A stretch of DNA of 64,000 nt from Hallella bergensis DSM 17361 (GTDB taxonomy: Bacteria > Bacteroidota > Bacteroidia > Bacteroidales > Bacteroidaceae). The stretch spans positions 890,582-954,581 of the forward strand of contig NZ_GG704781.1 in NCBI RefSeq assembly GCF_000160535.1, in the 5' to 3' direction. This document shows positions 27,537 to 37,340 of the stretch, in pieces (position 1 is the first letter of the stretch; each line of letters opens with the position of its first letter). The notes beneath the pieces are model-generated. The model searched no databases, was not told the origin of the DNA, and worked only from the letters and a program-made list of their open reading frames with translations. Position numbers and translations under genes: made by a program.

Positions 27537-28208
27537 TTATATACCATGCTCCATGGGTTCAAATTTCAGCCTTCCGAAAAAATCCGGACGGTGAAAATCT
27601 GGCTTTTCTATCTCGATGGGATTCCATGACAGGAAGTGGGGTTTCGACAGGGCATCTCCACATTTGTAGAAATTGGCGCGAAGAATTCGTCCGTCCAAGG
27701 ATTCTATAGCGTGTCTAAAAAATGTTTTCAGCGGAACAATCAGTGCCAACTGCCATCTGCAGGTTCCTATTTGCTCTTCGAAAGTCTCGCGACCCAACGA
27801 AGACCAACGATCTACGCCGTTCAAGATTTCCTGCGGAGCCAGCACACGGTCTTCCCGCCCTTGGCCATAGCCCACCAGGAGGGTTCCCGCACAATTACAC
27901 TCTATATTATAATAGACATCATCATCGGCCGGTTGCAAAAAAAACTCACAGCACGAATCTTCCCACACGTGTCCGTTATCGTTGGGCGCAACAGCACGCA
28001 CACTGTCTTCTTCCACACCATAATGCAGGTATATCGCCTCATCATCGTAGGCCATCCGAAAGGTTACATGAGGCGTATATGGATACTCAGATGCCCAGTT
28101 GGCATTTGATATAGCCTGATAGTCTACCCCCAGCGCATCCAATGCCGCAGGGACATCGGCTGCCGAGGCCGGTCGTTGGCTTATTTTTTTTATTGTTAAT
28201 TGTTTCAT
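27537..28208 (-). CDS. CBM9-like carbohydrate-binding protein
   Basis: 223 residues without a signal peptide. It shows the family 9 carbohydrate-binding-like beta-sandwich: VTFRMAYDDEAIYLHYGVEED, then DNGHVWEDSCCEFFLQP and YYNIECNCAGTLLVGYG, ending SWNPIEIEKPDFHRPDFFG. Cytoplasmic stand-alone CBM9-like proteins are common in Bacteroidetes sugar operons, and their role is not established. It follows the kinase gene by seven bases and so is translated with it. Confidence 0.85.
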   Translation of the reverse strand: MKQLTIKKISQRPASAADVPAALDALGVDYQAISNANWASEYPYTPHVTFRMAYDDEAIYLHYGVEEDSVRAVAPNDNGHVWEDSCCEFFLQPADDDVYYNIECNCAGTLLVGYGQGREDRVLAPQEILNGVDRWSSLGRETFEEQIGTCRWQLALIVPLKTFFRHAIESLDGRILRANFYKCGDALSKPHFLSWNPIEIEKPDFHRPDFFGRLKFEPMEHGI

Positions 28209-28215
28209 CGTTCAA

Positions 28216-29316
28216 TTATATGTCTTCTATGCAGGCCTCAATAAATGCTTTCATTTCATTCTCGTGTCTGCACACACTGCGGAACAAGTGAAGTTGATTC
28301 TGTGCGCGAACCAGGTTGTGATTCTCATATGCAATCTTATAATAGGTGTCTCCGTTGATGTAATCGGTCAGGAACCTGACACTCTGCATGTACGGGAAGA
28401 GCTTGGCCGCATACACAAGATTCTCTATTTCCACCGGCTCCAGAAAGCTCCGGGCAGAGGCTATATAGCCGCGCGTGAACGACTCAAAGATATCCATGCG
28501 AAAATCAATCTGATCGAATGCAGATGAATCCTCTGCCACCGTGTTGGCTGCCGTGCGCAAAAAATCGCCATAGTCAGAAAAAATGAAGCTCGGCATCACC
28601 GTGTCCAAGTCGATGACACACAACACCTTCCCATCCCTGTCAAACAGCATGTTGTTCACCTTGGTGTCACAGTGGCAGATACGCTTTTTCAGTTTCCCTT
28701 CACGGTGCAATTGTTCCGCCTTGCACATCTCCTGCGCATGACTCTCCAACTCGTCGACCCAATCCTGCACCTCCACTAATCTGTCCTTGGGATTGGCTTG
28801 TATGGCCTCACGGAACTGACGCAAGCGTAACTCCATATTGTGAAAATCCGGAATCGTCTCGCCCAATTCCTCCGGCACATCCACCAGCATCGACTGAAAT
28901 TGCCCAAAGGCTTTCCCTGCATCGTAGGAATGTTCCGGGGTAACCGACTCAAAAGTCTTGGCGTCGGGAATGAATACGGACACCCGCCAATGCTTCCCTT
29001 CCGCATCTTTGAAATATGTTTTACCTTCATCGGTACTCACGAATCGAAGCACTTTCCTGCCTATATCCCCTTCTCCCTGTTCTTCCAATTTTCGGCGAAT
29101 GTGGGTGGTTACCACTTCTATATTGTGCTGCAGCATCTCCACATCTGTGAAGATGTCAGTGTTGATGCGTTGCAAAACATAATCGGGAGTATTCTCTCCC
29201 TTGGTCTTCACTTTGTAGGTATCGTTAATCAGACCGTTGCCAAGCGGCAGGATTGATTCTGTCACTCCCTCTGTTTTAAAATGAGAGACCACGTCATTTA
29301 GTTGTTGATATTCCAT
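28216..29316 (-). CDS. Sugar kinase of the aminoglycoside-phosphotransferase fold (NahK-like)
   Basis: 366 residues. It has a kinase N-lobe (LPLGNGLINDTYKV, VLQRINTDIF), the catalytic loop HCDTKVNNMLFD and the metal-binding IDLDTVMP, with DYGDFLR after it. This is the APH/choline-kinase fold. The closest functional type I can name is N-acetylhexosamine 1-kinase, which phosphorylates GlcNAc or GalNAc at C-1. This fits its place at the head of an amino-sugar operon next to a glycosaminoglycan locus, but it is an inference. It is preceded by a good promoter at 29399-29430. Confidence 0.82.
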   Translation of the reverse strand: MEYQQLNDVVSHFKTEGVTESILPLGNGLINDTYKVKTKGENTPDYVLQRINTDIFTDVEMLQHNIEVVTTHIRRKLEEQGEGDIGRKVLRFVSTDEGKTYFKDAEGKHWRVSVFIPDAKTFESVTPEHSYDAGKAFGQFQSMLVDVPEELGETIPDFHNMELRLRQFREAIQANPKDRLVEVQDWVDELESHAQEMCKAEQLHREGKLKKRICHCDTKVNNMLFDRDGKVLCVIDLDTVMPSFIFSDYGDFLRTAANTVAEDSSAFDQIDFRMDIFESFTRGYIASARSFLEPVEIENLVYAAKLFPYMQSVRFLTDYINGDTYYKIAYENHNLVRAQNQLHLFRSVCRHENEMKAFIEACIEDI

Positions 29317-29398
29317 ATTTTAGGTTTTGGTTCGATTCTGTACCGGCTGTTTGCAAGAAAAAATCCGGCACCAGAGATGGTTTAAAACGTTACTGTCA

Positions 29399-29430
29399 CA
29401 AAAATAATTAATAATACTGATACGGCAAAA
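29399..29430 (-). promoter_or_regulatory. Promoter of the amino-sugar operon
   Basis: On the minus strand TTTTG (29430-29426) and TATTTTTG (29406-29399) are 19 bases apart, a canonical Bacteroidetes promoter. The kinase ATG is 82 bases downstream. Confidence 0.65.
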
Positions 29431-29439
29431 AAGGTGATT

Positions 29440-29845
29440 ATAAAATAAAGTGCAGACCGGTCGAAAGGTCACGAGGTGTAAAATAAAGTACTCATTTTTC
29501 GGTAAATCTTTTTTCTACATCCAGAAGAAAAAGCGCCATGTTCCAACTCCGGTTTTCGATTTCGTGAAAAAGAAAATTCCCGAGGCCTTGCGATTACTAT
29601 CTTACGGCACTTCGATTTGGACTTCATGCACGCGCGGAAAAACCGCTTTCACATCGTGATCAAGCCCTAACCATCATCCCAATTGATATCCAATCGCGAG
29701 CGAGCAAAACTGCCACGCAATCCGGATTTTGATAAATATCTGTCTGTCAATAAATTACAAATCATCGCAAATTTTACGAATTTCGAGTCAAAGACTATTT
29801 ATTTTTGAATACGCGAAATATAAAGAGGTGTATGTAAAGAAAAAT
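29440..29845 (-). repeat. Dispersed intergenic element, copy D (reverse orientation)
   Basis: Together with the kinase promoter it fills the gap 29317-29899. Read on the minus strand, tttacatacacctctttata (29838-29819) and ttcgcgtattcaaaaat are the core seen in copies A-C and E. ctcgaaattcg and, further on, ggttagggcttgatcacgat follow. It is the only copy in this orientation. Confidence 0.5.
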
Positions 29846-29899
29846 CACGTCGTTGCGAACCCGTCTTCATGCCAGGCACAAAACGAGGTCGACACTCCC

Positions 29900-32338
29900 C
29901 TACCTCATCACTTTCCGCCCATTACAGATATATGTGCCTCGGCGGAGCAAGTCGAAACGGGTTCCTACATTTTGTCCAAGCAGGTTGTATATCTTGGGGT
30001 CGTCCGACCTGAATTTTCCGGAAGGATTTCCAACGCCTGCCACAACATTACCATTTTCGTCCTTCACCGTGATGCTGTAGACGTAGATACCGTTGCTCGC
30101 ACCAATGACAACATCGCCATTTTGCTCAACTTTGCCTATACAGAGCTGTTCCTCAAGATTTGAGCTTGCTGCCGTTCCAAATCCTTGCTCTATAGTAAGG
30201 TTGTAGGCATTGAGAAAGCGGATACCCGCATTGGTTACCGACCGACATCCTACTTCTACCGTTTGTCCGGCTTTCAGATGGGGTACAACAATGGACAGAT
30301 TCTTGGCATTGAGCCTGATAGATTGTCTCTCCGGATCGGTATAGACAAGGAGTTTGCCAGGGCTTACCGGTTTCACCATGTTGGTTTCAGGAACGTATAT
30401 GCAGAACAGCAGTCCACGTGTAAATTCAGCTTCCTTGCCGTCAGCTATTAGTTTGCCCGCATATTGGGAAACATCTTTGGCCTCGACAGCCGCATTGCTC
30501 GATGTTCCGATTGCCGTGGTGTTCTCAAATACAAGGTTATTGGCAGTATCTGTCGTCCTATTCCACCGGCTATTGTTGTAGCTATCCTCCTCAAACGCTT
30601 CCTTGTCTTGTTCTGTCGGCATATTGAGAATCCATGTCTTGCCGAGCGCCTTCCTATGGTCTGCTTTTTCAAGTTCCACCAGCCAGTCTGGAACTTTGCC
30701 CAATCGGCGCTCTAACTGTGCCGCATAGAGCGAACGGGGGAACACGGCCTTACCGTGGCTTTCGTCACGTTTGGTCTGCCCATCGTCAAATTGCATATCG
30801 TAATCTCCATGTATGCCCACGATGGTCGGTGGCAAAATCTTTATCCAGATATTATTTTTATCCCACCAACGGTAGGGCAGCATCTTAAGCGTTTGAGTCG
30901 ACGTGTTGGTCACATATAGATTCCATAGCGTGAGGTCGTCAAGGTGGTTAGGCAGCTGGTATTTGTCACCACCACACCGCAGTTGCATCAGTCCGCCACG
31001 GCATGCGTCTATGAGTGTGGCTCGCGGCTGTGTGGCGTGCGCCTCAAAACATGCGTCCACCCCCCATGTGCAGTTCCAGACCACAGTGCCTATACTCTGT
31101 TTGGACACACCACAAGCATGATATTGCCCCACGCACTTGCCCCATGCATTGCGCGTATCGTTGTAAATGCCGTCAGAGTAGTCGCCCACTTTGCCGATAA
31201 ACACACGCGAAGAGCCTTGCGAGCGAATGGCGGAGTGCCCGCGGTTGCCCGTGATGAGAATGTCGTAGGCCGAACAGTTGGCGCACCAAGTGAAAGTAAG
31301 AGCCTCGCTCACGCTGTGAAACGCTACGCGACGCACCCACGAGTTAGCCAGCCTAACCATGTCCAAGGGTTTGTATGCACCGTCGTCTTCCCACGAGCCG
31401 TGATGCTTGAAGTCGGGTTTGGCATAGCCCACAAAAGTGAGATCTTCCACACCCGCGTTCTCAAAGCACTTGTAGTTTTGGATGGTCCAGCCGTATTGGC
31501 TTTCCACAGCGTGCATCAACGGCTCCTTGAACGTCACCTTGCCGTTGCTTACTGCTGCCACTTGGTGGTAATCCACAACCTGCACACCCACGTTGATGAG
31601 GTTTGTCATGTTGTTGTACAAGGGTTGTCCTAACAACTCTTTGCCGATAAGCGTGCGGTCGTTGTTCTTGAGATGGAGCGTCACCCAGTCGCCCACTTGG
31701 ATGTTTCTGGTATCGTCAACCGCCACCTCGAAGCTCCCCTTTGGCGCGTCAGCAGTCACGTTGGCCCATACGGGGACTGGATTCTCACCGTTGTTCCTAA
31801 TAGAAATCATGGTGGGAGAGGTCCACATCTTATTGGGGTCTTTAGGCAAGTTGGGATCTTGCATCACTAATTGGGTCTTGTCACGACCCGCACCTTTGAT
31901 AATTAGGTTGCCAGCAACAATATTAATGGTCTTGGAGGCAAGCTTCCCGGCGCTGTTTGTGAAATTGTCCGCATTCGTGTGGAGAATATATCGTCCTGCC
32001 GGGAAATAAATAATGGCGTTGGCTTGTCCGCGGTTTTTTTTCGCCTTGTCGTTGATTTTGGCCACCAACCGATCAAAAGCGGCACGGTCAGAGCGGTCAT
32101 CAGTGCCGTCGAGCCCATATTTTGTCACGTCATAGACGGTGTAGCCCAAGGTATTGACATCGGCGGGAGCCTCTTCGCCGTGCTTGTATCCGGCAAAGGA
32201 GAAATCCAAGAGCACGTTGTTGGGCGAGCTGCTCACAAACTCTTGCCAAGCAATGGCAGTATTAGAAACACCACCATCTGCCATGATGGGCAGGGTGGTG
32301 GTGAATAAGAGAGAAAAAAATAACGTAGTGATTTTCAC
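29900..32338 (-). CDS. Exported beta-helix protein, DUF4955/pectate-lyase superfamily
   Basis: A likely secreted polysaccharide-degrading or -binding protein. I start it at GTG 32338, which gives a clean signal peptide (MKITTLFFSLLFTTTLPIMA). The longer frame begins with TTG directly after the previous gene's stop. The mature protein opens with a pectate-lyase-superfamily module (TVYDVTKYGLDGTDDRSD, IIYFPAGRYIL), then a long right-handed beta-helix with DUF4955 character (about 170-480). From about 575 a C-terminal module is homologous to the whole neighbouring 277-residue protein. It ends with a tail (PKIYNLLGQNV...GTYICNGRKVMR) like Prevotella secretion tails. Lyase activity on glycosaminoglycan is inferred only from context. 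It is the last gene of the first susCD operon. Confidence 0.72.
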   Translation of the reverse strand: MKITTLFFSLLFTTTLPIMADGGVSNTAIAWQEFVSSSPNNVLLDFSFAGYKHGEEAPADVNTLGYTVYDVTKYGLDGTDDRSDRAAFDRLVAKINDKAKKNRGQANAIIYFPAGRYILHTNADNFTNSAGKLASKTINIVAGNLIIKGAGRDKTQLVMQDPNLPKDPNKMWTSPTMISIRNNGENPVPVWANVTADAPKGSFEVAVDDTRNIQVGDWVTLHLKNNDRTLIGKELLGQPLYNNMTNLINVGVQVVDYHQVAAVSNGKVTFKEPLMHAVESQYGWTIQNYKCFENAGVEDLTFVGYAKPDFKHHGSWEDDGAYKPLDMVRLANSWVRRVAFHSVSEALTFTWCANCSAYDILITGNRGHSAIRSQGSSRVFIGKVGDYSDGIYNDTRNAWGKCVGQYHACGVSKQSIGTVVWNCTWGVDACFEAHATQPRATLIDACRGGLMQLRCGGDKYQLPNHLDDLTLWNLYVTNTSTQTLKMLPYRWWDKNNIWIKILPPTIVGIHGDYDMQFDDGQTKRDESHGKAVFPRSLYAAQLERRLGKVPDWLVELEKADHRKALGKTWILNMPTEQDKEAFEEDSYNNSRWNRTTDTANNLVFENTTAIGTSSNAAVEAKDVSQYAGKLIADGKEAEFTRGLLFCIYVPETNMVKPVSPGKLLVYTDPERQSIRLNAKNLSIVVPHLKAGQTVEVGCRSVTNAGIRFLNAYNLTIEQGFGTAASSNLEEQLCIGKVEQNGDVVIGASNGIYVYSITVKDENGNVVAGVGNPSGKFRSDDPKIYNLLGQNVGTRFDLLRRGTYICNGRKVMR

Positions 32339-32350
32339 GAAAGAAAACAA

Positions 32351-33184
32351 TTATTTGATAATTTTTTTACCATTCTGAATGTACAAGCCAGATTGCAACG
32401 CGTTTATATCATTGCCCACATAGCGACCATTGAGATCATAAACCCTGTTGTCTTGCGTGGCTTGTGTTATATTATTAATTCCCGTGGTAATGACATTGCC
32501 ATCCTTGTCCTTGATGGTAATGTCGTAAATGAAAGCTCCTCCGTTGGTGGTAACAATCCACGCTGCACCATCTTCAGCAACCTTTCCTTCTGCAACATGT
32601 GTCTTTTTGCCCTCACCGGGATGTTGTACGAACGTGTTTCCACTGTCAAAGTTATACCCACTGAGGAACTCTTCGTCCTTACCATTGCCTGCACGATAGC
32701 TCACACTGACTTGCATTCCCTTTTTGAGATTTGGAATTACGATGGCAAAGTTATTACCGTTAAGTCTGATAGCATTTGTTTTTTTAGGAGTGCACACAAA
32801 CCAAATATTTCCAAGGTGGGTTTTCTTGCTAGGATAATGTGCCTTGAATTGCTTTTTCTCATCAAGATAAATCCCAAACAACAATCCCTTGACACATGTA
32901 AACTCCTTACCTTCCTTATTAGTAAGTTTTCCACCATAATTGACAATGTTTTGCACGGTAATAGGCACCTTCTTCTTGTCTGTATGACTATTTATGCCAA
33001 TACGCGTCATATTTTTGTAAATGTTTTCCTGTTTTCCCCATGTGCCATCGCTAACAGCCTCTTCAAACTCGGCTATTTGTTCTTGTGTGAACTTGGTGAA
33101 ATCATAGGTTTTTGCCTCGGTTTGTGCATTTGCTACAGACGCTGCCATACACAGCCCTGCAATGAGTAAAGATTTAGTTTTCAT
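32351..33184 (-). CDS. Exported protein of unknown function, paralogue of the beta-helix protein's C-terminal module
   Basis: 277 residues with a signal peptide (MKTKSLLIAGLCMAASVANA). The mature part aligns with the last 240 residues of the downstream beta-helix protein. Shared phrases are VKGLLFGIYL / TRGLLFCIYV, NAIRLNGNNFAIVIPNLKKG / QSIRLNAKNLSIVVPHLKAG, and FIYDITIKDKDGNV / YVYSITVKDENGNV. Both end with a Y-x-L-x-G...G-x-Y-I-x-N-G-K-K tail. This looks like a beta-sandwich module, perhaps carbohydrate-binding. Its TAA stop is in the same frame as the next gene, whose GTG start is 12 bases on. It sits between the PL8 lyase and the beta-helix protein. Confidence 0.75.
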   Translation of the reverse strand: MKTKSLLIAGLCMAASVANAQTEAKTYDFTKFTQEQIAEFEEAVSDGTWGKQENIYKNMTRIGINSHTDKKKVPITVQNIVNYGGKLTNKEGKEFTCVKGLLFGIYLDEKKQFKAHYPSKKTHLGNIWFVCTPKKTNAIRLNGNNFAIVIPNLKKGMQVSVSYRAGNGKDEEFLSGYNFDSGNTFVQHPGEGKKTHVAEGKVAEDGAAWIVTTNGGAFIYDITIKDKDGNVITTGINNITQATQDNRVYDLNGRYVGNDINALQSGLYIQNGKKIIK

Positions 33185-33214
33185 ACGCTTAAATTTAAAT
33201 TGGTTATATTTGTG

Positions 33215-36200
33215 TTATTGTTGTGTAAGTTCCAAGTCGTAGCTCAGTCCGTCCTTGCAAATGAACTTGAGCGTAGTGGTCTTGTCGTCTTGCGCTACAA
33301 GTTTAATGTTGTCGGTTTCACGAACGTTCCATTTGCCAATGAGCGTTACGGTGACAGGTATCTCCAAACTCGGATTGTCTCTCCATGGCCGACCATAGAT
33401 GCTGCGCTCCACGCGCTTGCCATCTTTATAGACATCGTCGCTGGGACCGCGATAGAGTGCGAGGTCGGGCTGTGCCACGGTAAGAATCATTCGTTTGGGC
33501 GTGAGATAGCGCACCATGGCCAAGCACGAAGTATCGGTTTTGGCGATAGGACTGCCTGGAAGATAGCCCTGTGGCTTCTCGAAAATGGCATAGGAAATTG
33601 TGTTTACCGCCTTGGACGACACGATGTGCGCGTCTCTGTTTTTGGCAATCACCGTGTATGAGGGATGTTGAGCGAATGCCTCCATTTGCTCAGGAGTGGT
33701 CTGAGGCATCACGGCATACTCGTATTCGGCATTCTTGGGTGCCTTGCCGTGGTTGATGACAAGCGATGTCCATGTGCCCTCGGTTTCGGTTCCAGTCTCC
33801 TCATTGCGCGACTTTTGTAGTACCAAGGGTGTGAACTCTGCCTTTTGCGGCGAGTAATAGCCCGTTCCAAGATTATCCAACCACCATTTGCCGTTGTTGT
33901 TGAAGTCCTTCCAATACTTGCGGGCGGCATCATCGTTGGCCTCTAACTGAAAGATTGTTGTTTCGGTGGGATAGCGGTCCACGATGTTCTCGATGTCGCT
34001 GCCAAGACAAACAACAAGTCCGTCGAAGAAGTGATACGACTTACGGGCACGGTGTGAACCATTATACTTGTCGTGCTCGTGCAGTTTCATGGCGAAGTTC
34101 CCGTTCACGCCAAGCTGCGACAACCCGCCTGCGAAAGCCTCGTCAGAGTATAGCATTTCCTCCACACCGGAGGAGATGTCCACGTTTCTGATCTTAGCCT
34201 CCAACTCGTCGAATGGCAAATGTATGGAGGTGACACCCGGTATGCGGTTCCAGTCGAACCCGTCTTGAACCCAACCGCTGGTTTTAGGCGTAACGTCGGT
34301 GCCCTTGGGGGCGGTCATAATCTGCATGCTGCCATAACCCAAGTAGCGTCCGTAGAGGTTCTCGCCCACATAATGCTCGGCTCCCCAAAGATAGCGGCTG
34401 GTACCCCGAACCACGGCCGACCAGTTGGCGCGACGGTGCACGGCGGTGCATCCATAGCTAAGTGAAAGGTTTCCCTGCGGATCATCTTCGGCAAAACAGC
34501 CCAGGATTTGGAACCGCTGGTAGGTCTTCTTCTCCAAAGTGGAGCGTGGGTTGTTGCCCAAACGCATGTAGACGGCAGCCATGTCACGGTCGAAGTCTTG
34601 CTGCTTGTCGGGTGTGCCGGCCATGGCCATGTAAGCATAGTGTATGGGGGTGAGCCTACCTTTGCCATCAGGATGACGACCGGAGAGTGCAAGTGGGAAA
34701 TGAATCTTGTTACAATAAAAACGCATGGCCAACAAGGCGTTCTTGACGGTTTGGTGTGCCAGCTCGCCAACGGCAAACTGCGTGCCACTCAAGATGTAAA
34801 TCATCTGCGTCGCGCCGTTGAGTCCTCCGACCGCATAAGCCGGGTAATTGTTGCAATGGTGATAGCCTGATCCATCAATTTTGAAGGCATCGGACAGTCC
34901 GGGGGCAGGTCGGCAACCCCAGTCGAGCCATCGACTGCACGAGCGCAGGTACTGCACTTTCTCAGGTGAATCGTCCATGAGGAGAATGCTCGACATGCAA
35001 CCTACGGACGAGGTGTTGAACGTATCCATGTCGATGCCGTTGCCAACTGGTTTCTGATAGAGCTTGTTGGTTTGCCCATACCATAGCATAGTCTTGACGG
35101 CTTCGTCTAATTTACCCTCTTTTTTGAGCGCATCTTTCATCAGGAAGTAGGCGATGTACATGTCCCTAAGACTATAACCATAATGATGAATATTGCCCCA
35201 GCAAGATCCAAAAGTAACACCTTGGTCGGTGATGTGGTCGAACATGAGCATGAACATGTCCTTCAATGCGGTCTTGTCAGCCTCATCGGTGGCATTGTTG
35301 TAGCCAATGGCCATGCGCTGCATGAGTTTGAAATAGTCGGCCATCTCAAACCCGGTGCGTGTCAACATGTCCTTGTTCCAGTTGGGAATCATTCGCTCGT
35401 AGGCCTCGGCATGACGTACAAACCATATCGGCATGCCGGAAATGATTCCCTTTTTGCGGCTGATGCGGTATTTGGCGAATTGCGTCCGCATCTCATCCAT
35501 CTGCTTGGGATAGAGTTTGGCAGGTGTGTAGATGATAGAGCGAAACTTGTCTTCCAGCTTTTTGATATCGCGACGTTGTGCGTCAGTGACAGGTTGCAAG
35601 GCGATGTCGGGCTTGATGCGATAGCTTTGGTTCACCACCAACCAGTGATTCTTGGTTTTCTTGTTGACGAAAGGCACTTGCAAATCGGCCGTTTGCTGTC
35701 GGGGATCCACCTTAATAGCGGTGATGAGGTGGTCGAAAAAGAGCGTGCCCTTGGTGTCGGGGGCCACGATCTTGACTTCGTCCATGCCCACTTCGGCTTT
35801 GCCCTGCATGTCGCGCTCATAGCATACCCATGCGCCCCGCCACCCCTTGAAGTCAATGCCAAAGGGGAATGAGGTACAAAGTTTGCCGTTCTTGAGAAAT
35901 TGGAAGGTAATGGTCTTACCCGGTTGGGGCTTCTCGCTGTACACCCAAACGATAAAAGCCGAGAGGTAGTTGTCCCTATCGCCCTTTATTTTAGGCTCAA
36001 ACTGCAGGTCTCTCTTGAAGCTGAGCGTCGCGTCGGGCGTATAATTCCACTGTAATGACTTCTTGCCATTTTTGTAATGGGCAGCCGAAAGTTCCACACT
36101 CGACTTGACGGTATGCGCAGCTTGCAAATCCTTCCCGTCCTCAAAAGAGAGCATTCGTGGGTCGTCGAAGAGTTGAGCCTTTGCTCCCATAGGAGCAAAG

Positions 36201-36247
36201 AACCAACCGAGCACACCTAAAAGTATGATAGAAACTGTTTTTTTCAT
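33215..36247 (-). CDS. PL8 polysaccharide lyase (chondroitin sulfate ABC lyase type)
   Basis: Cleaves chondroitin/dermatan sulfate or hyaluronan by beta-elimination, giving unsaturated oligosaccharides. The 1010 residues have a signal peptide and an N-terminal galactose-binding-like jelly roll (about 25-185). An alpha-toroid catalytic domain follows (about 215-590), then beta-sandwich domains to the end, the layout of Proteus chondroitinase ABC. By motif alignment the four catalytic residues are present: His464 and Tyr471 in [12 protein letters not shown], Arg524 in [10 protein letters not shown], and Glu624 in [27 protein letters not shown] is also conserved. It is the fourth gene of the first susCD operon. 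Confidence 0.93.
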   Translation of the reverse strand: MKKTVSIILLGVLGWFFAPMGAKAQLFDDPRMLSFEDGKDLQAAHTVKSSVELSAAHYKNGKKSLQWNYTPDATLSFKRDLQFEPKIKGDRDNYLSAFIVWVYSEKPQPGKTITFQFLKNGKLCTSFPFGIDFKGWRGAWVCYERDMQGKAEVGMDEVKIVAPDTKGTLFFDHLITAIKVDPRQQTADLQVPFVNKKTKNHWLVVNQSYRIKPDIALQPVTDAQRRDIKKLEDKFRSIIYTPAKLYPKQMDEMRTQFAKYRISRKKGIISGMPIWFVRHAEAYERMIPNWNKDMLTRTGFEMADYFKLMQRMAIGYNNATDEADKTALKDMFMLMFDHITDQGVTFGSCWGNIHHYGYSLRDMYIAYFLMKDALKKEGKLDEAVKTMLWYGQTNKLYQKPVGNGIDMDTFNTSSVGCMSSILLMDDSPEKVQYLRSCSRWLDWGCRPAPGLSDAFKIDGSGYHHCNNYPAYAVGGLNGATQMIYILSGTQFAVGELAHQTVKNALLAMRFYCNKIHFPLALSGRHPDGKGRLTPIHYAYMAMAGTPDKQQDFDRDMAAVYMRLGNNPRSTLEKKTYQRFQILGCFAEDDPQGNLSLSYGCTAVHRRANWSAVVRGTSRYLWGAEHYVGENLYGRYLGYGSMQIMTAPKGTDVTPKTSGWVQDGFDWNRIPGVTSIHLPFDELEAKIRNVDISSGVEEMLYSDEAFAGGLSQLGVNGNFAMKLHEHDKYNGSHRARKSYHFFDGLVVCLGSDIENIVDRYPTETTIFQLEANDDAARKYWKDFNNNGKWWLDNLGTGYYSPQKAEFTPLVLQKSRNEETGTETEGTWTSLVINHGKAPKNAEYEYAVMPQTTPEQMEAFAQHPSYTVIAKNRDAHIVSSKAVNTISYAIFEKPQGYLPGSPIAKTDTSCLAMVRYLTPKRMILTVAQPDLALYRGPSDDVYKDGKRVERSIYGRPWRDNPSLEIPVTVTLIGKWNVRETDNIKLVAQDDKTTTLKFICKDGLSYDLELTQQ

Positions 36248-36272
36248 GCTTATTGATAATAAGATGTTTTTA

Positions 36273-37304
36273 TCAATCCACGACCTTAACCTTGATTTCG
36301 CGGATAACTCTTGACTCGTGCTTGTAGTTGCTGTTGGTTGCTACAAACGTGGCCTTGTATTCTCCCGTCTTGTTATAGGTGTAATAATAACTGTTGAGAG
36401 CCTTCGTGATGTTTTTAATGGCTACACCCTGATCAGGCGAGCAAGCATTGGACATGATGAGATCGGACACAAGCCAGCTATATTTGAGAGGTTTTCCACC
36501 ACCTGAACTGTGGATAAAGAAGTTGCCTTTGCCTGCGTCTTTCAGGTTCCAGATGCCACTCATGTTGTTGGTAACCGTGCCGTATGCCCTGTTGTCTTTC
36601 ATGTTTTTCTGATCGTTCAAGTTGTGTCGCCACATCATATTGAGGGGCGTGAAACCGAAATTACCCGCATAAAGGGTAGAGGTGGTTCCGTTTTTCAACT
36701 TGTTCTCTATCTTCATATCCACGAAATTCATGCGAGGTTGGGCAGCCTTGTTGCTGTGTCCGGTATAGGATATGGCCAACGCAAAACGTTTTCCCAGATA
36801 GGGTTTGAGGTCGATCTCGTAAGATAGCGCTCCCTTGGCGTTGCCCGGTGCCTGTGGAAGCTCTGCCTGTGGCACCAAATCGTTCCACTTGTGAGATTCC
36901 ACCAACATGGAGTCAGCATTGAAGTCTTTTTTATTCAACCCCGAAAAATCTTCCGAAATCATCATCTTCAGCACATCTTTCGTGCACTCACCATTGCCAT
37001 ATTGCGCCCAAACCGAGAAGGTCAGCTTGGACGAAGTGATGTCTTCGGGCGACACCTGGTCACGGTCTCTGTATTGAAACTCATGATCGGCCTCACCACT
37101 GAAGAAGGCTATGTTATCCGGATCGCCCGCAAAGGTGAACTGTACCGGTTGTCCCTTCTTCACGACATAGGTGTCGTTTGCTTTGGAGACATTCTCATTT
37201 TGCGTCACATCAACGCTCAGTGCGACCTCTTCGGTAAGCTCGTTGTTGCACGCGATGAACATCGTTGCCACTGCAGAGAACAATATATATTTGTTTATTT
37301 TCAT
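36273..37304 (-). CDS. Surface glycan-binding lipoprotein, DUF5017-like
   Basis: Probably displayed on the cell surface to capture the polysaccharide for its SusC/SusD pair. The 343 residues have a lipobox (MFIAC, Cys19), an N-terminal Ig/PKD-like domain with [21 protein letters not shown] (about 45-70), a central DUF5017-like region ([20 protein letters not shown]) and a C-terminal beta domain. In B. thetaiotaomicron a protein of this type sits beside susCD in the chondroitin sulfate locus, which fits the PL8 lyase encoded next. It is in operon, 36 bases after susD. Confidence 0.82.
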   Translation of the reverse strand: MKINKYILFSAVATMFIACNNELTEEVALSVDVTQNENVSKANDTYVVKKGQPVQFTFAGDPDNIAFFSGEADHEFQYRDRDQVSPEDITSSKLTFSVWAQYGNGECTKDVLKMMISEDFSGLNKKDFNADSMLVESHKWNDLVPQAELPQAPGNAKGALSYEIDLKPYLGKRFALAISYTGHSNKAAQPRMNFVDMKIENKLKNGTTSTLYAGNFGFTPLNMMWRHNLNDQKNMKDNRAYGTVTNNMSGIWNLKDAGKGNFFIHSSGGGKPLKYSWLVSDLIMSNACSPDQGVAIKNITKALNSYYYTYNKTGEYKATFVATNSNYKHESRVIREIKVKVVD

Positions 37305-37340
37305 AACGTTTAAAGTTGATTGTGATTAGACAGTTCGTTA

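Noticed and set aside
27407..27709. A 100-codon plus-strand frame across the nagB promoter gap and the end of the CBM9-like gene.
   Set aside because: It crosses a promoter-like region and an opposing gene, and has no domain.
29900..32338. Starting the beta-helix gene at TTG 32350.
   Set aside because: The TTG follows the previous stop directly and adds four residues before a signal peptide that begins naturally at GTG 32338.
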